This document shows positions 1-7,643 of a stretch of 26,265 nucleotides of DNA, piece after piece (the first letter of the stretch is position 1; each line of letters begins with the position of its first letter). A program made the position numbers and the translations under genes. Origin of the DNA: an uncultured Campylobacter sp. (GTDB lineage Bacteria > Campylobacterota > Campylobacteria > Campylobacterales > Campylobacteraceae); contig UQCL01000030.1 of NCBI GenBank assembly GCA_900539505.1, positions 1 to 26,265 on the forward strand. The letters are read 5' to 3'. The notes under the pieces are model-generated. The model saw only the letters and a program-made list of their open reading frames with translations, was not told where the DNA came from and searched no databases.

Positions 1-39
1 GCGTAGTCTCGTGGGCTCGGAGATGTGTATAAGAGACAG
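1..39. other. Sequencing adapter (Nextera read-2 transposase adapter), not genomic
   Basis: Positions 6-39 are, base for base, the 34-nt Illumina Nextera read-2 adapter. It ends in the 19-bp Tn5 mosaic end at 21-39, which starts AGATGTGTATAAG. The five bases before it (GCGTA) would be the end of an i7 index. This is library-construction sequence left at the edge of an assembled contig. It is not a natural Tn5 end, because no transposase or IS50 sequence is present and the index-side half of the adapter is also there. Genomic sequence begins at about position 40. Confidence 0.97.
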
Positions 40-143
40 CAAAGAGCGAGTATCTGTATTTTATGCGAAATAAAAAAACGGGGCTTCATGATTTTGCGCG
101 CACGCAAGCCGAGCACGAGCGCAACGTAAAGGCGCAAAGGTAA
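40..143 (+). CDS. mltG: Endolytic murein transglycosylase MltG, 3' end only (partial)
   Basis: Reading from the adapter junction, a frame stays open to TAA at 141-143 and gives about 33 residues with the pattern KSEYLYFMRN, then HDFARTQAEHERNV. This matches the extreme C-terminus of the MltG/YceG family, where LYFV, a glycine-rich turn, H-x-F and EHNxNV occur in the same order and spacing. MltG is an inner-membrane lytic transglycosylase that cleaves nascent glycan strands and so sets their length. Everything upstream, including the LysM-like domain and catalytic Glu, lies outside the window. The match is short, but several motif positions agree. The first codon is uncertain because its first base belongs to the adapter. 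Confidence 0.72.
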
Positions 144-209
144 AATTTAAGGCCGTTTCGGTATTAAATTTAAAAACGAGATTTCGTCTTTAAATTTTAA
201 AATTTAACC

Positions 210-231
210 CCCGCAGTTATAAAAATGCGGG
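210..231 (+). promoter_or_regulatory. Short hairpin and AT-rich box in the mdh leader
   Basis: CCCGCA (210-215) and TGCGGG (226-231) form a perfect 6-bp inverted repeat around a 10-nt AT-rich loop containing TTATAA. It lies 20 bp before the mdh start codon. It could be a weak terminator after mltG, a leader hairpin, or an operator over a -10 element. No T-tract follows it, so a terminator is the least supported reading. Confidence 0.25.
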
Positions 232-251
232 CCGATATTTGGGAGATAACA

Positions 252-1133
252 ATGAAAATAGCGATATTCGGCGCCGGAAACATCGGCGCAGCGGTAGCGA
301 ACGATCTTATCGTAAGCGATTCTTTGAGCCAAAAGATAGATAGCATTGCGCTTGTGGATGCGGTAGAGCGGATCGCGCGCGGCAAGGCTTTAGATCTAGC
401 CCATACGGCGGCGGTTTACGAGCGCGACCTGCTCATAAGCGGCAGCACGGAGCCCGGCGACATAGCGGAGGCAGGCATCGTCGTGATCACGGCGGGGCAT
501 GCAAGAAAGGCGGGGCAGAGCAGGGAGGAACTGTTTGGCAGCAACGCTGCCATCGTCGCACAATGCGCGCGAGATGCCGCAAAATACGCACCTAGTTCCA
601 TTATCGTCGTCGTTACCAATCCGCTTGATATGATGGTCTATGCGGCGCTGCAGGCCAGCGGGTTTGCAAAGGAGCGCGTCATCGGCATGGCGGGCGAGCT
701 AGACGGCGCGCGGCTTAAATTTGAACTCGCGCGAGCGAGCTGCAAGGAAATTTCATCGATGAGAAGCGCGATCGTGGGCCCGCATAGCGAAGAGATGATC
801 GCGCTTAAAAACGAGCTGGGATTTGAAATTTCGGATGAAATTTTCGAGCGCGCGGTGCAAAATACCAAACGCGCCGGCGCGCAGATCGGCGAGCTACTGG
901 GCACGTCGGCGTATTTGGCGCCCGCTGCAGGGATCGTAAAGATCATAAAATATATCCTTTTTGATACCTGCGGCACGCTCGCCTGCTGCGTCGCGGATAG
1001 ATCGGGAGTGCCTTTGGGGCGCTTCGTAAGCGTCGGCAAAATGGGCGCGATAGAGAGAAATTTCGCCTACTCGGGCGAGTTTTACGCGCAGCTTGAACGG
1101 ATGCGTGAGCGGATAGCGGAGCTAAAGTTTTAG
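252..1133 (+). CDS. mdh: Malate dehydrogenase (LDH-like family), NAD-dependent
   Basis: A 293-residue protein that interconverts malate and oxaloacetate in the cytoplasmic TCA cycle. The N-terminal Rossmann motif GAGNIG is at residues 7-12. The substrate loop reads TAGHARKAGQSREEL: the Arg in ARKAG sits at the position that is Arg in malate and Gln in lactate dehydrogenases, and the Arg in SREEL is the second substrate-contacting residue. VVTNPLD follows, then DGAR (third Arg) and GPHSEE, which carries the catalytic His in place of the usual GEHGD or GGHGD. Length is normal for the family. I chose ATG 252 over the in-frame ATG at 225 because GGGAG lies 7 bases upstream and the Rossmann strand then begins at residue 2. 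It is close in style to the Campylobacter jejuni enzyme. The next gene is oorD, about 400 bp away. Confidence 0.93.
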   Translation: MKIAIFGAGNIGAAVANDLIVSDSLSQKIDSIALVDAVERIARGKALDLAHTAAVYERDLLISGSTEPGDIAEAGIVVITAGHARKAGQSREELFGSNAAIVAQCARDAAKYAPSSIIVVVTNPLDMMVYAALQASGFAKERVIGMAGELDGARLKFELARASCKEISSMRSAIVGPHSEEMIALKNELGFEISDEIFERAVQNTKRAGAQIGELLGTSAYLAPAAGIVKIIKYILFDTCGTLACCVADRSGVPLGRFVSVGKMGAIERNFAYSGEFYAQLERMRERIAELKF

Positions 1134-1533
1134 TGGAAATAAAACGAATTCGGCGCGACGCGGAAGCGGGATTCGTAGATTTAAAATTTCAAAGCGCAGA
1201 ATTCTTGCGATAGAATTTGCAGCATCAAATTTCACTTCGGCAAGAAATTTAAGCTCGCGGAATTTTGCAGCGTAAAAATTTTATTCGCTGCGGAATTTTA
1301 AAATTTGTGCAATTTTGCTCGCTGTGAAATTTCGTAGATTAAAATTTTACTTTGGTTCAGAATTCTGCGTGACGTAAAATTTTTAAACGTCACAAAATTT
1401 TAAAATTTAAACTCTGCAAAATTTAAAAACGAGAGGAATTTAATGCGATCAAAGCGGGCTTGCGCCGCAAAATTTCAAATTTTAAATCGCGAGGCGGGAT
1501 TTAGTGCAGATTTTGATAAATTAAGGAGAAAAT
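1134..1533 (+). other. Gene-free spacer rich in RAATTY words
   Basis: I see no plausible gene on either strand. The stretch consists of short GC-rich pieces separated by AAATTT/GAATTT words, such as TTTAAAATTT around 1180-1190 and 1390-1410. In C. jejuni the succinyl-CoA synthetase genes sucCD lie between mdh and oorD; here nothing resembling them is present. A ribosome-binding site (AAGGAG, about 1523-1528) at the right end belongs to oorD. Confidence 0.6.
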
Positions 1534-1845
1534 ATGAGCGAAAATGAGAGCCAGCGCGCCGTCTGGACGGATGAGAGCCGCTGTAAGGCGTGCAACATCT
1601 GCGTAAGCGTCTGTCCTAGCGGCGCGATCGCGATGAGACAGGACGAGGGCGCCGTGCAGGGCATGATGATCGACGTGGTGGATGAGGGCGCCTGTATCGG
1701 CTGTAGGGAGTGCGAGTTGCACTGCCCTGATTTTGCGATTTTCGTTGCGCCCAAGGGCTTTAAATTCGCTCGTCTAAGCTCGCAGGCTAGAGAGATGGCT
1801 GAAAAAATCAAAAACAATAATTTTATGAAACCCAAGGACGCATAA
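1534..1845 (+). CDS. oorD: 2-oxoglutarate:acceptor oxidoreductase, delta (ferredoxin) subunit
   Basis: A 103-residue protein with two [4Fe-4S] ferredoxin motifs: CKACNICVSVCP at about residues 18-29 and CIGCRECELHCP at about 53-64. Both follow the CxxCxxCxxxCP pattern. It carries electrons from the TPP-containing subunits during oxidative decarboxylation of 2-oxoglutarate to succinyl-CoA, which replaces the classical lipoamide-dependent dehydrogenase in epsilonproteobacteria. TTAAGGAG stands just upstream of the ATG. The stop TAA shares one base with the oorA start (TAATG), as expected for translational coupling in an oorDABC operon. Confidence 0.95.
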   Translation: MSENESQRAVWTDESRCKACNICVSVCPSGAIAMRQDEGAVQGMMIDVVDEGACIGCRECELHCPDFAIFVAPKGFKFARLSSQAREMAEKIKNNNFMKPKDA

Positions 1846-2966
1846 TGAGAGAGGTAATTTCCACAGGCAACGCCTTAATTGCGCGTGCGGCGATTGATTG
1901 CGGCTGTAATTTTTTCGGCGGCTACCCGATCACGCCTAGCAGCGAGATCGCGCACGAGATGAGCCGCTTGCTACCTAAGGTCGGAGGCAAATTTATCCAG
2001 ATGGAAGATGAAATTTCGGGCATTTCTGTAGCTTTAGGCGCATCTATGAGCGGTGCAAAGGCGATGACGGCAAGCTCCGGTCCTGGAATTTCGCTAAAAT
2101 CAGAGCAGATTGGACTTGGCTTTATCGCTGAAATTCCGCTTTTAATCGTAAATGTTATGCGCGGAGGTCCTAGCACCGGGCTTCCTACGCGAGTGGCGCA
2201 GGGCGATATTTTGCAAGCTCACAACCCCACTCACGGCGATTTTCAAAGCATCGCGCTGTGTCCGGGCTCGCTAAAGGAGGCTTATACGCAAACCGTGCGC
2301 GCCTTCAATCTAGCCGAGCGGTTCATGACGCCGGTATTTTTGTTGCTTGATGAGACGCTTGGGCATATGCAGGCTAAGGCGGTGCTGCCTGAAATTTCGG
2401 ATCTAAAAATCGAGCGCAGGGTGGAATTTAAAGGTAGTCCGAAAGATTATGAGCCCTACGACGCTGCGCCCGATAAGCCTGCGGTGCTAAATCCATTTTT
2501 TAGAGGATATCATTATCACATAACGGGGCTTCATCACGGTGCGAAGGGCTTTCCGACCGAAAATGAGCAGATCGTGGATCGCTCTATAAAAAGGCTTTTT
2601 AATAAAATTTCGGCGCATGAAGATGAGATCGTGCAATACGAGGAATTTATGCTAGATGACGCTGATGCTTGCATCATCGCCTACGGCAGCGTTAGCTTAG
2701 CAGCAAAAGACGCGATTTTAAAGCTACGAGGGCAAGGCGTGCGTGTGGGACTTTTTCGCCCGATCACGCTGTGGCCAAGCCCAGCGCGCAAGCTAAGGGA
2801 GCTAGGGGAGAGATTTAATAAAATTTTGATCGCCGAGCTAAATTTAGGGCAGTATCTGCTAGAGGTGCAGCGCGCTTGCTTGAGAGATGATTTTAAGACG
2901 CTTCTTAAGGCAAACGGCAGACCGATCAGCCCTAGCGAGATTATCGAGAAAGTAAAGGAGCTTTAA
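1845..2966 (+). CDS. oorA: 2-oxoglutarate:acceptor oxidoreductase, alpha subunit
   Basis: A 373-residue protein, typical for OorA/KorA. The N-terminal pyruvate:ferredoxin oxidoreductase domain contains GGYPITPSSEIAHEM (about 26-40), then QMEDEISGI and TASSGPGISLK, and MRGGPSTGLPT near residue 106. These are hallmark segments of the alpha-chain pyrimidine-binding and substrate-side domains. The C-terminal transketolase-like domain II (about 275-373) carries VGLFRPITLWP. It forms the active site with OorB and acts on 2-oxoglutarate and CoA. It starts inside the oorD stop codon and is followed directly by the oorB ATG with no spacer, so the two subunits are probably made together. Confidence 0.96.
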   Translation: MREVISTGNALIARAAIDCGCNFFGGYPITPSSEIAHEMSRLLPKVGGKFIQMEDEISGISVALGASMSGAKAMTASSGPGISLKSEQIGLGFIAEIPLLIVNVMRGGPSTGLPTRVAQGDILQAHNPTHGDFQSIALCPGSLKEAYTQTVRAFNLAERFMTPVFLLLDETLGHMQAKAVLPEISDLKIERRVEFKGSPKDYEPYDAAPDKPAVLNPFFRGYHYHITGLHHGAKGFPTENEQIVDRSIKRLFNKISAHEDEIVQYEEFMLDDADACIIAYGSVSLAAKDAILKLRGQGVRVGLFRPITLWPSPARKLRELGERFNKILIAELNLGQYLLEVQRACLRDDFKTLLKANGRPISPSEIIEKVKEL

Positions 2967-3812
2967 ATGGCGTTTGATTACGATAAATATCTAAGAACGG
3001 ACAAGATGCCTACACTTTGGTGCTGGGGCTGCGGCGACGGAGTGATTTTAAAAGCGATTATTCGCGCGATTGACCGCGTAGGCTGGAGTATGGACGATGT
3101 GTGCGTGGTAAGCGGTATCGGCTGTAGCGGCAGGATGTCGAGTTACATAGACTGCAATACCGTCCATACGACGCACGGACGCGCGATAGCTTATGCTACG
3201 GGTATCAAGCTTGCAAATCCGGACAAACACGTAATAGTAGTCACTGGCGATGGCGATGGGCTTGCGATAGGGGGCAATCACACGATCCATGGATGCCGCC
3301 GCAATATCGATCTAAATCATATCTTAGTAAACAATTTCATCTACGGGCTTACAAACTCGCAGACTAGTCCTACGACGCCGCGCGGGTTTTGGACGGTTAC
3401 GGCGCAATACGGCAATGTCGATCCCAGCTTTGATGCGGCAAAACTTGCGATTGCTGCCGGAGCAACTTTTGTCGGACGCGAGAGCGTGACAAATCCCGAA
3501 AAAATCGAGCGACTTATAGCCAAGGGCTTTGAGCACGAGGGTTATAGTTTTTTTGATATTTTTAGCAACTGCCACGTAAATTTGGGTCGTAAAAATAAAA
3601 TGAGCGAGGCAGTGCAAATGCTAAAGTGGCTTGATTCGCGTACGATTTCCAAAGCTAAATTTGACGCTCTTAGCGAGGATGAGCGAGCGGGGCTATTTCC
3701 GATTGGGGTTTTACATGAAGATAATGAGCATACCGAATACACAAAGGCGTATCAAAAGGTGATAGATGCGGCACAAAGCGGCGAAGCGATAAATTTTGAA
3801 GGACTAAGATGA
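2967..3812 (+). CDS. oorB: 2-oxoglutarate:acceptor oxidoreductase, beta (TPP-binding) subunit
   Basis: A 281-residue protein of the TPP-binding beta-chain family. WCWGCGDGVI (about 18-27) holds the early cysteine pair. GCSGRMSSY and THGRAIAYATG follow, then the thiamine diphosphate/Mg motif GDGDGLAIGGNH (about 94-105), with NNFIYGLTNSQTSPT completing it. C. jejuni OorB is essential and oxygen-sensitive in its complex; that comes from the family, not from this sequence. The gene follows oorA with zero spacing and overlaps oorC by four bases (ATGA). Confidence 0.96.
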   Translation: MAFDYDKYLRTDKMPTLWCWGCGDGVILKAIIRAIDRVGWSMDDVCVVSGIGCSGRMSSYIDCNTVHTTHGRAIAYATGIKLANPDKHVIVVTGDGDGLAIGGNHTIHGCRRNIDLNHILVNNFIYGLTNSQTSPTTPRGFWTVTAQYGNVDPSFDAAKLAIAAGATFVGRESVTNPEKIERLIAKGFEHEGYSFFDIFSNCHVNLGRKNKMSEAVQMLKWLDSRTISKAKFDALSEDERAGLFPIGVLHEDNEHTEYTKAYQKVIDAAQSGEAINFEGLR

Positions 3813-4363
3813 ATCAATTAAGATTTGTAGGAGTGGGCGGTCAAGGCGTAATCTTAGCGGGTGAGATTCTAGCTGCGGCAAAGATCGCGCACGGCGGCTA
3901 TGGAATCAAGGCATCTACGTATACCTCTCAGGTACGTGGCGGACCTACGAAAGTGGATATTATCTTAAGCGATGAAGAAATTCTATATCCTTACGCGAGC
4001 GAGGGCGAGATCGATTTTATGCTCGCAACGGCGCAGAGTAGCTACGATGCTTTCAAAAATGGCGTGAAAAAAGACGGCGTGATCGTAATCGAGCCGAATT
4101 TAGTAGCACCGAGCGATGAGGATAGGGCAAGCTTTAAAATTTATGAAATTCCGATCATTACCATCGCAAAATACGAAGTTGGAAATGTCATCACCCAAAG
4201 TGTCGTGGCTCTAGCGATCGCAGTAGAGCTTAGCCGCTGTATGGACTCAGGGCTAGTAAAAAAGCAAATGCTCCGCTCTGTGCCCGAAAAAACCCGCGCG
4301 CTAAATGAAAAGGCGTATGATTTGGGGATAAAATACGCGAGAGAGGTTTTTGAGACGGAGTAA
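3809..4363 (+). CDS. oorC: 2-oxoglutarate:acceptor oxidoreductase, gamma subunit
   Basis: A 184-residue protein of the gamma-chain family of 2-oxoacid oxidoreductases. GVGGQGVILAGEIL (about 8-21) opens the domain, followed by the characteristic TYTSQVRGGPTKVDI segment near residue 38. It completes the OorDABC complex and helps bind the CoA side of the reaction. It overlaps oorB by ATGA. It is the last gene of the operon, because the next genes run on the opposite strand. I could not find a clear hairpin terminator in the 116 bp between the convergent ends. Confidence 0.95.
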   Translation: MNQLRFVGVGGQGVILAGEILAAAKIAHGGYGIKASTYTSQVRGGPTKVDIILSDEEILYPYASEGEIDFMLATAQSSYDAFKNGVKKDGVIVIEPNLVAPSDEDRASFKIYEIPIITIAKYEVGNVITQSVVALAIAVELSRCMDSGLVKKQMLRSVPEKTRALNEKAYDLGIKYAREVFETE

Positions 4364-4479
4364 AATTTTATAGCAGCGAAACGATAGAAGCGTGTGGGTA
4401 ATATTCTTAGCGGCTTTATTCTTGCTTTTTTGCGAAGTGCATCGGCCATAGGATGAAATTTATCGCGTTGTTAAAATTT

Positions 4480-4987
4480 TTATTTTGGTACAAGTATACT
4501 TACCGCTTTTCTTAAAGGATTGCACTCGCTATCGCTTAGGCAAATTTCTAATTGCTCCTTTATCTTGCAAGAAAAATCCTTCTTGTCGCTCTCTTTTCCA
4601 TAACAAACCTTATCAAAGTATCCGATAGCTCTATGTATATTTCCGCCGTAAAATATTTCATTCCCTCCTAGCAAAAAGCAATAATACATCATATCTGCCT
4701 CACAAGCTTTCTTTATTTAATGCTGAAACGGAATCTTTATATCTACCCATTGTAACCAAAAGCGCTATACCGAGCGATCCGCAGCTTTCATAATCTCCGT
4801 CGTCGCACTTCTTGGATAAAATTTCGACTAGCTTTGTGCATGCGCTATATTTTCCATCGCCGTTATCGCACTCTAAATTTAGCTCTTTTTCCTCCCAAGT
4901 TTTGAAAAAGCTCGAATCCATGGGTCTTGCCATACTAGAGCATATTGAAAATATCAAAGCCAAAACTATAAATTTAATTTTCTGCAT
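4480..4987 (-). pseudogene. Sel1-repeat cysteine-rich secreted protein (Hcp-like), frameshifted copy 1
   Basis: Two abutting frames together make one Sel1-like-repeat protein. The first (ATG at 4985-4987, AGGAG upstream) starts with a signal peptide, MQKIKFIVLALIFSICSSM, followed by CDNGDGKYSACTKL and CDDGDYESCGSLGIAL. These are the paired-cysteine Sel1 repeats of Helicobacter cysteine-rich proteins. Near 4703-4715 the frame ends early after ALNKESL. Compared with the neighbouring copy (AYKKACEAG), one extra base gives the shift; the second frame then continues as ACEADMMYYCF to the stop at 4480. Such proteins are exported, and disulphides staple their helix pairs. It could be a real pseudogene or a sequence error. 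Confidence 0.72.
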
Positions 4988-5036
4988 TTTCTCTCCTATT
5001 TAAAATTTGATATATAAAGCGGCTTTTTAAACAACA

Positions 5037-5551
5037 TCATCTTACGCTTTTTAACAAAATTCTTGCTTTTTTTATAGGATTGCACTCGCTGTCATTTAGA
5101 CATTTTTCCAATTCCTCTTTTATCTTGCACGCTTCGTTTTTAAACAGGCTATTTGCTGCTTCACATGTCTTACCAAGATATTTAATTACCAAATTTACAT
5201 CTCCGCCATAGTGTATTTCGGTCGCACTTAGCATATAGCAGTAGGTTACTACGCCGGCCTCACAAGCTTTTTTATAAGCGGAGGCAGCGTCCTCATATCT
5301 ATTGGAGTCTAAAAGCGCTATACCGAGCGATCCGCAGCTTTCGTAATCCCCATCGTCGCACTTCTTGGATAAAATTTCGACTAGCCTCGTGCATGCGCTG
5401 TATTTTCCATCGCCGCTATCGCAAGCAATCGCTAAATCTTTTTCCTCTTTGGTTTTAATAAATAATCCAAGCCTTCCGCCGCCGCAGCGGGGATCGCTGC
5501 AAATGCTATTATAAACGCAAGTGCTGAAATTTTAAGATAGAATTTTTTCAT
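5037..5551 (-). pseudogene. Sel1-repeat cysteine-rich secreted protein (Hcp-like), frameshifted copy 2
   Basis: ATG at 5549-5551 preceded by GGAG opens a signal peptide, MKKFYLKISALAFIIAFAA, ending in an alanine-rich cleavage region. The frame then runs into a stop after DYLLKPKRKKI. Restoring one A in the short A-run (plus-strand T-run 5453-5456) gives LLKTKEEKDLAIACDSGDG and continues uninterrupted through two Sel1 units (CDSGDGKYSAC, CDDGDYESCGSL), KKACEAG and a final CxxDSEC to the stop at 5037. It lies upstream of its paralogue in the same direction. A 113-bp segment (5311-5423) is about 94% identical to 4758-4870, so the pair arose by recent duplication or conversion. The same two explanations for the shift apply. 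Confidence 0.72.
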
Positions 5552-5582
5552 CGCCGCTCCATGTTTTTAAGCGGCGATTATA
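5550..5582 (-). promoter_or_regulatory. -10 box and start-codon-overlapping hairpin for Sel1 copy 2
   Basis: On the minus strand TATAAT (plus 5577-5582) is a good -10 box. Just downstream a perfect 9-bp inverted repeat, ATCGCCGCT (5550-5558) with AGCGGCGAT (5570-5578), encloses an 11-nt loop. Its start-side arm contains the spacer and first two bases of the ATG, so folding of the mRNA leader would occlude initiation. The loop and stem are directly visible; any regulatory role is inferred. Confidence 0.4.
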
Positions 5583-5833
5583 TATTAAAGTATTTTAGCG
5601 GGCTCTTAAAATTTTGCATAGTTAAAATTTTGATCGCCTGCTAAATTTAGCGGCGCCGTTTTCAAAAGTCGCGCCGCTTCGGGATTTAAAACGCCGCTTT
5701 TAAATTTTTAAACGTCGCGATTAAATTTCAAATGCCGCTTGGCGGCTAAGTAAAATTCGCGGCGCACGAGGATAAAATTTTAAAATTTCACCGCAAGCTT
5801 TGGGCGGCTTTAAATTTAACATACCGAGTTCTG

Positions 5834-6331
5834 TTAGCATCCCGAGTTCGGCTGCACCCGCGTTTCGCTGCCCGTGTGGATCAGCAGAGCCTTGCCGCGT
5901 CTAAATCTGCACGGCGGATCGGCTTGCACGGATGAGTATTCCTTGCCGTTTAGCTTGTAGATGATATTGGAGCCTTGCACCGTCTTTTGGGAGTTTTGGA
6001 TCGCATCTCCGGCGACCGCGCCTACTACTGCGCCGCCCACGAGCCCCACGGTTTCGGCTAAGCGCCTGCTGCTGCTATGTTTGCCGAGCTTATGCCCGAT
6101 GACCGCACCCGTAGTTCCGCCCGCGACGCCACCTAAAATTTTACCCGTATTGCCCTCGGAGCGCTCTACGTTGATTTTGGCGGGCAGGACATCGACGATC
6201 TCGATCCGATCGCTTTGCCTCATGCGGTTCGTTTCGCTCGCGTCATAAACATCTCCGCCGTATCGATCCTGCGGGGTCGCGCAGCCGCAAAGTGCGATAG
6301 CTGCGATCAAACATAATGTAAAATTCTTCAT
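5834..6331 (-). CDS. Outer-membrane lipoprotein with glycine-zipper domain (SlyB/17-kDa antigen type)
   Basis: A 165-residue protein. Its signal peptide MKNFTLCLIAAIALCGC ends in a lipobox (LCG-C at about residue 17), so it should be lipidated and anchored in the outer membrane. Residues about 63-100 are a glycine zipper (GGVAGGTTGAVIGHKLG, then VGLVGGAVVGAVAG) typical of the SlyB / Rickettsia 17-kDa antigen family. A short beta-rich C-terminal domain follows, containing CRFRRGKAL. I chose ATG 6331 over the longer in-frame start at 6364 because AAGGAG lies 6-7 bases upstream and it begins the signal peptide directly. The molecular function of the family is poorly defined; roles in envelope integrity are inferred from homologues. 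Confidence 0.85.
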   Translation of the reverse strand: MKNFTLCLIAAIALCGCATPQDRYGGDVYDASETNRMRQSDRIEIVDVLPAKINVERSEGNTGKILGGVAGGTTGAVIGHKLGKHSSSRRLAETVGLVGGAVVGAVAGDAIQNSQKTVQGSNIIYKLNGKEYSSVQADPPCRFRRGKALLIHTGSETRVQPNSGC

Positions 6332-6362
6332 GTTTTCTCCTTTGTAATGAGCTACGGGCGGC

Positions 6363-6368
6363 ATTATA
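6363..6368 (-). promoter_or_regulatory. Putative -10 box of the glycine-zipper lipoprotein
   Basis: Minus-strand TATAAT lies about 32 bp upstream of the start codon at 6331. It is a consensus sigma-70 -10 element. Campylobacter promoters usually lack a defined -35, and none is obvious here. Confidence 0.5.
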
Positions 6369-6513
6369 CTATGGATTTTTATACGAGCGGTTAAGCGGCG
6401 GCGTTAAAATTTACCGGCTCGCTGCCGCTTAAAATTAGCTGGATACAAGGCATTGTGCCGTATCTGGGCGCCTTATAAAATTTTTATTTCACTCAAAATT
6501 TATCTTATTTTGT

Positions 6514-6519
6514 TAGAAT
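6514..6519 (+). promoter_or_regulatory. Putative extended -10 box of the flavodoxin gene
   Basis: TGTTAGAAT (6511-6519) resembles an extended -10 (TGnTATAAT). It is preceded by a T/A-rich periodic stretch from about 6478, as is common in Campylobacter promoters. It lies 24 bp before the ATG at 6544, with the ribosome-binding site AAAGGAG in between. Confidence 0.45.
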
Positions 6520-6543
6520 CATTCTTATTTTAAAGGAGAAAAA

Positions 6544-7026
6544 ATGAAAAAACTATTGGTTTACGCCACCAAAGGCGGCGACACGAAGGTCGTGAGCGAA
6601 TATATCGCTTCAAAGCTCGGCTTTGAGATAAAGGAGGCCAAAGAGCTAAATGAAGAGGATTTGGCGGGAGCGGGCGCGTTTATTTTTGCGGCTTCGACAC
6701 ACGGCGACGGACAGATCCAGGCTAAATTTGACGACAAATTGGAGCTTTTAAACAAAACTGATTTTGGCGGACGCAAGGTCGCGCTCATAGGCGTTGGCAA
6801 CGTCGAGCGCCACGGCAGCGATTTTTGCAGCGGCATGAGTGCGTTTTTACCGGTGCTTAAAAAGGCCGATCTCATCGGCGCTTGGGGCGCAGAGGGCTAT
6901 AAATTTAAACATTCGCGTGCCTTTATAAACGGCAAATTCGTGGGTCTTACGATCGATTTTAAAGGCGACGAGCACTGGCAGGCGAGGGCCGATAAATGGA
7001 TCGCCGCAGTTGGAGGCGAGTTTTAA
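6544..7026 (+). CDS. fldA: Flavodoxin
   Basis: A 160-residue long-chain flavodoxin, an FMN-binding one-electron carrier in the cytoplasm. The N-terminal phosphate loop reads YATKGGDTK (about 7-15). The 50s loop STHGDGQIQAKFDD stands where flavodoxins have TWGDGELQDDW, with His replacing the usual Trp that stacks on the flavin. IGVGNVERHGSDFCSGM (about 83-99) matches the GLGDQxGYxxNFCDAM segment. In Campylobacter and Helicobacter, flavodoxin is the electron acceptor of 2-oxoacid oxidoreductases, so it probably serves OorDABC and pyruvate oxidoreductase. AAAGGAG precedes the ATG. It stands alone, with non-coding DNA on both sides. Confidence 0.9.
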   Translation: MKKLLVYATKGGDTKVVSEYIASKLGFEIKEAKELNEEDLAGAGAFIFAASTHGDGQIQAKFDDKLELLNKTDFGGRKVALIGVGNVERHGSDFCSGMSAFLPVLKKADLIGAWGAEGYKFKHSRAFINGKFVGLTIDFKGDEHWQARADKWIAAVGGEF

Positions 7027-7051
7027 ATATTTCAACTTTTGCGCGACCGAC

Positions 7052-7082
7052 CGAGCATTGGGCCCATAAAGCCCAATGCTCG
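7052..7082 (+). terminator. Perfect 12-bp inverted repeat downstream of flavodoxin
   Basis: CGAGCATTGGGC (7052-7063) and GCCCAATGCTCG (7071-7082) are exact reverse complements around a 7-nt loop. It begins 26 bp after the flavodoxin stop, the usual place for a transcription terminator. Only TTAAATTT follows rather than a run of T, so it may instead protect the mRNA 3' end. The stem is certain; the role is inferred. Confidence 0.5.
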
Positions 7083-7643
7083 TTAAATTTCGCCATTAAA
7101 TTCCGCGCTCCGCTTGAAAGTGGAGCCCTCTTAAATTTTACTTGCCGCGCCGTTAGAATTTCCACCGCGTCCAAGCGCCGCCAGCTCATATCGCGTAAAT
7201 TTTATTGCTAGCGGAGGCTGTAAATTCTAACTCGTCGCGTGGGTAGCTATGGGTGCCGCGATAAAATTTAGTTCGCGGCAACTTACGCGCTATTCGTGCA
7301 ATAAACGATAAATTCCGCCTGCGATGCTTGATGTCGCTAGCGCGATAAAATTTCGCTTTCGCGACAAAATTCCGCCCGCAGTACTAGCGCGCGGCACCCG
7401 CACATTAAAATTTCACGCTCTGCTTCCGAGCGGGGCCCCCTCATTAAAATTTTAAAATTTTTAATTCAAAAAGTCGCTGTGTTTTACAAGCCGTACCGCT
7501 TGAAATCGCGCAGATAGGATGAAATTTTAATCCGCCCAAGCCTCAATTCTGCTCGCGCGACGGTCAATTCAATACGGCAATTTTATGCGACCGATTTATA
7601 AAATCGCCGCCCGAACCTCAAATATCAGCGCCGCATTAGAAAA
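7083..7643 (+). other. Gene-free spacer with RAATTY words
   Basis: No credible gene is seen on either strand between the flavodoxin hairpin and the efflux-operon promoter. The stretch alternates GC-rich pieces with TAAAATTT words, for example near 7260, 7345, 7405 and 7445-7462. The short open frames that cross it have no ribosome-binding site or recognisable motif. Confidence 0.5.

Noticed and set aside
21..39. Natural Tn5/IS50 end
   Set aside because: The 19-bp mosaic end is the engineered version and is joined to the Nextera index-side adapter.
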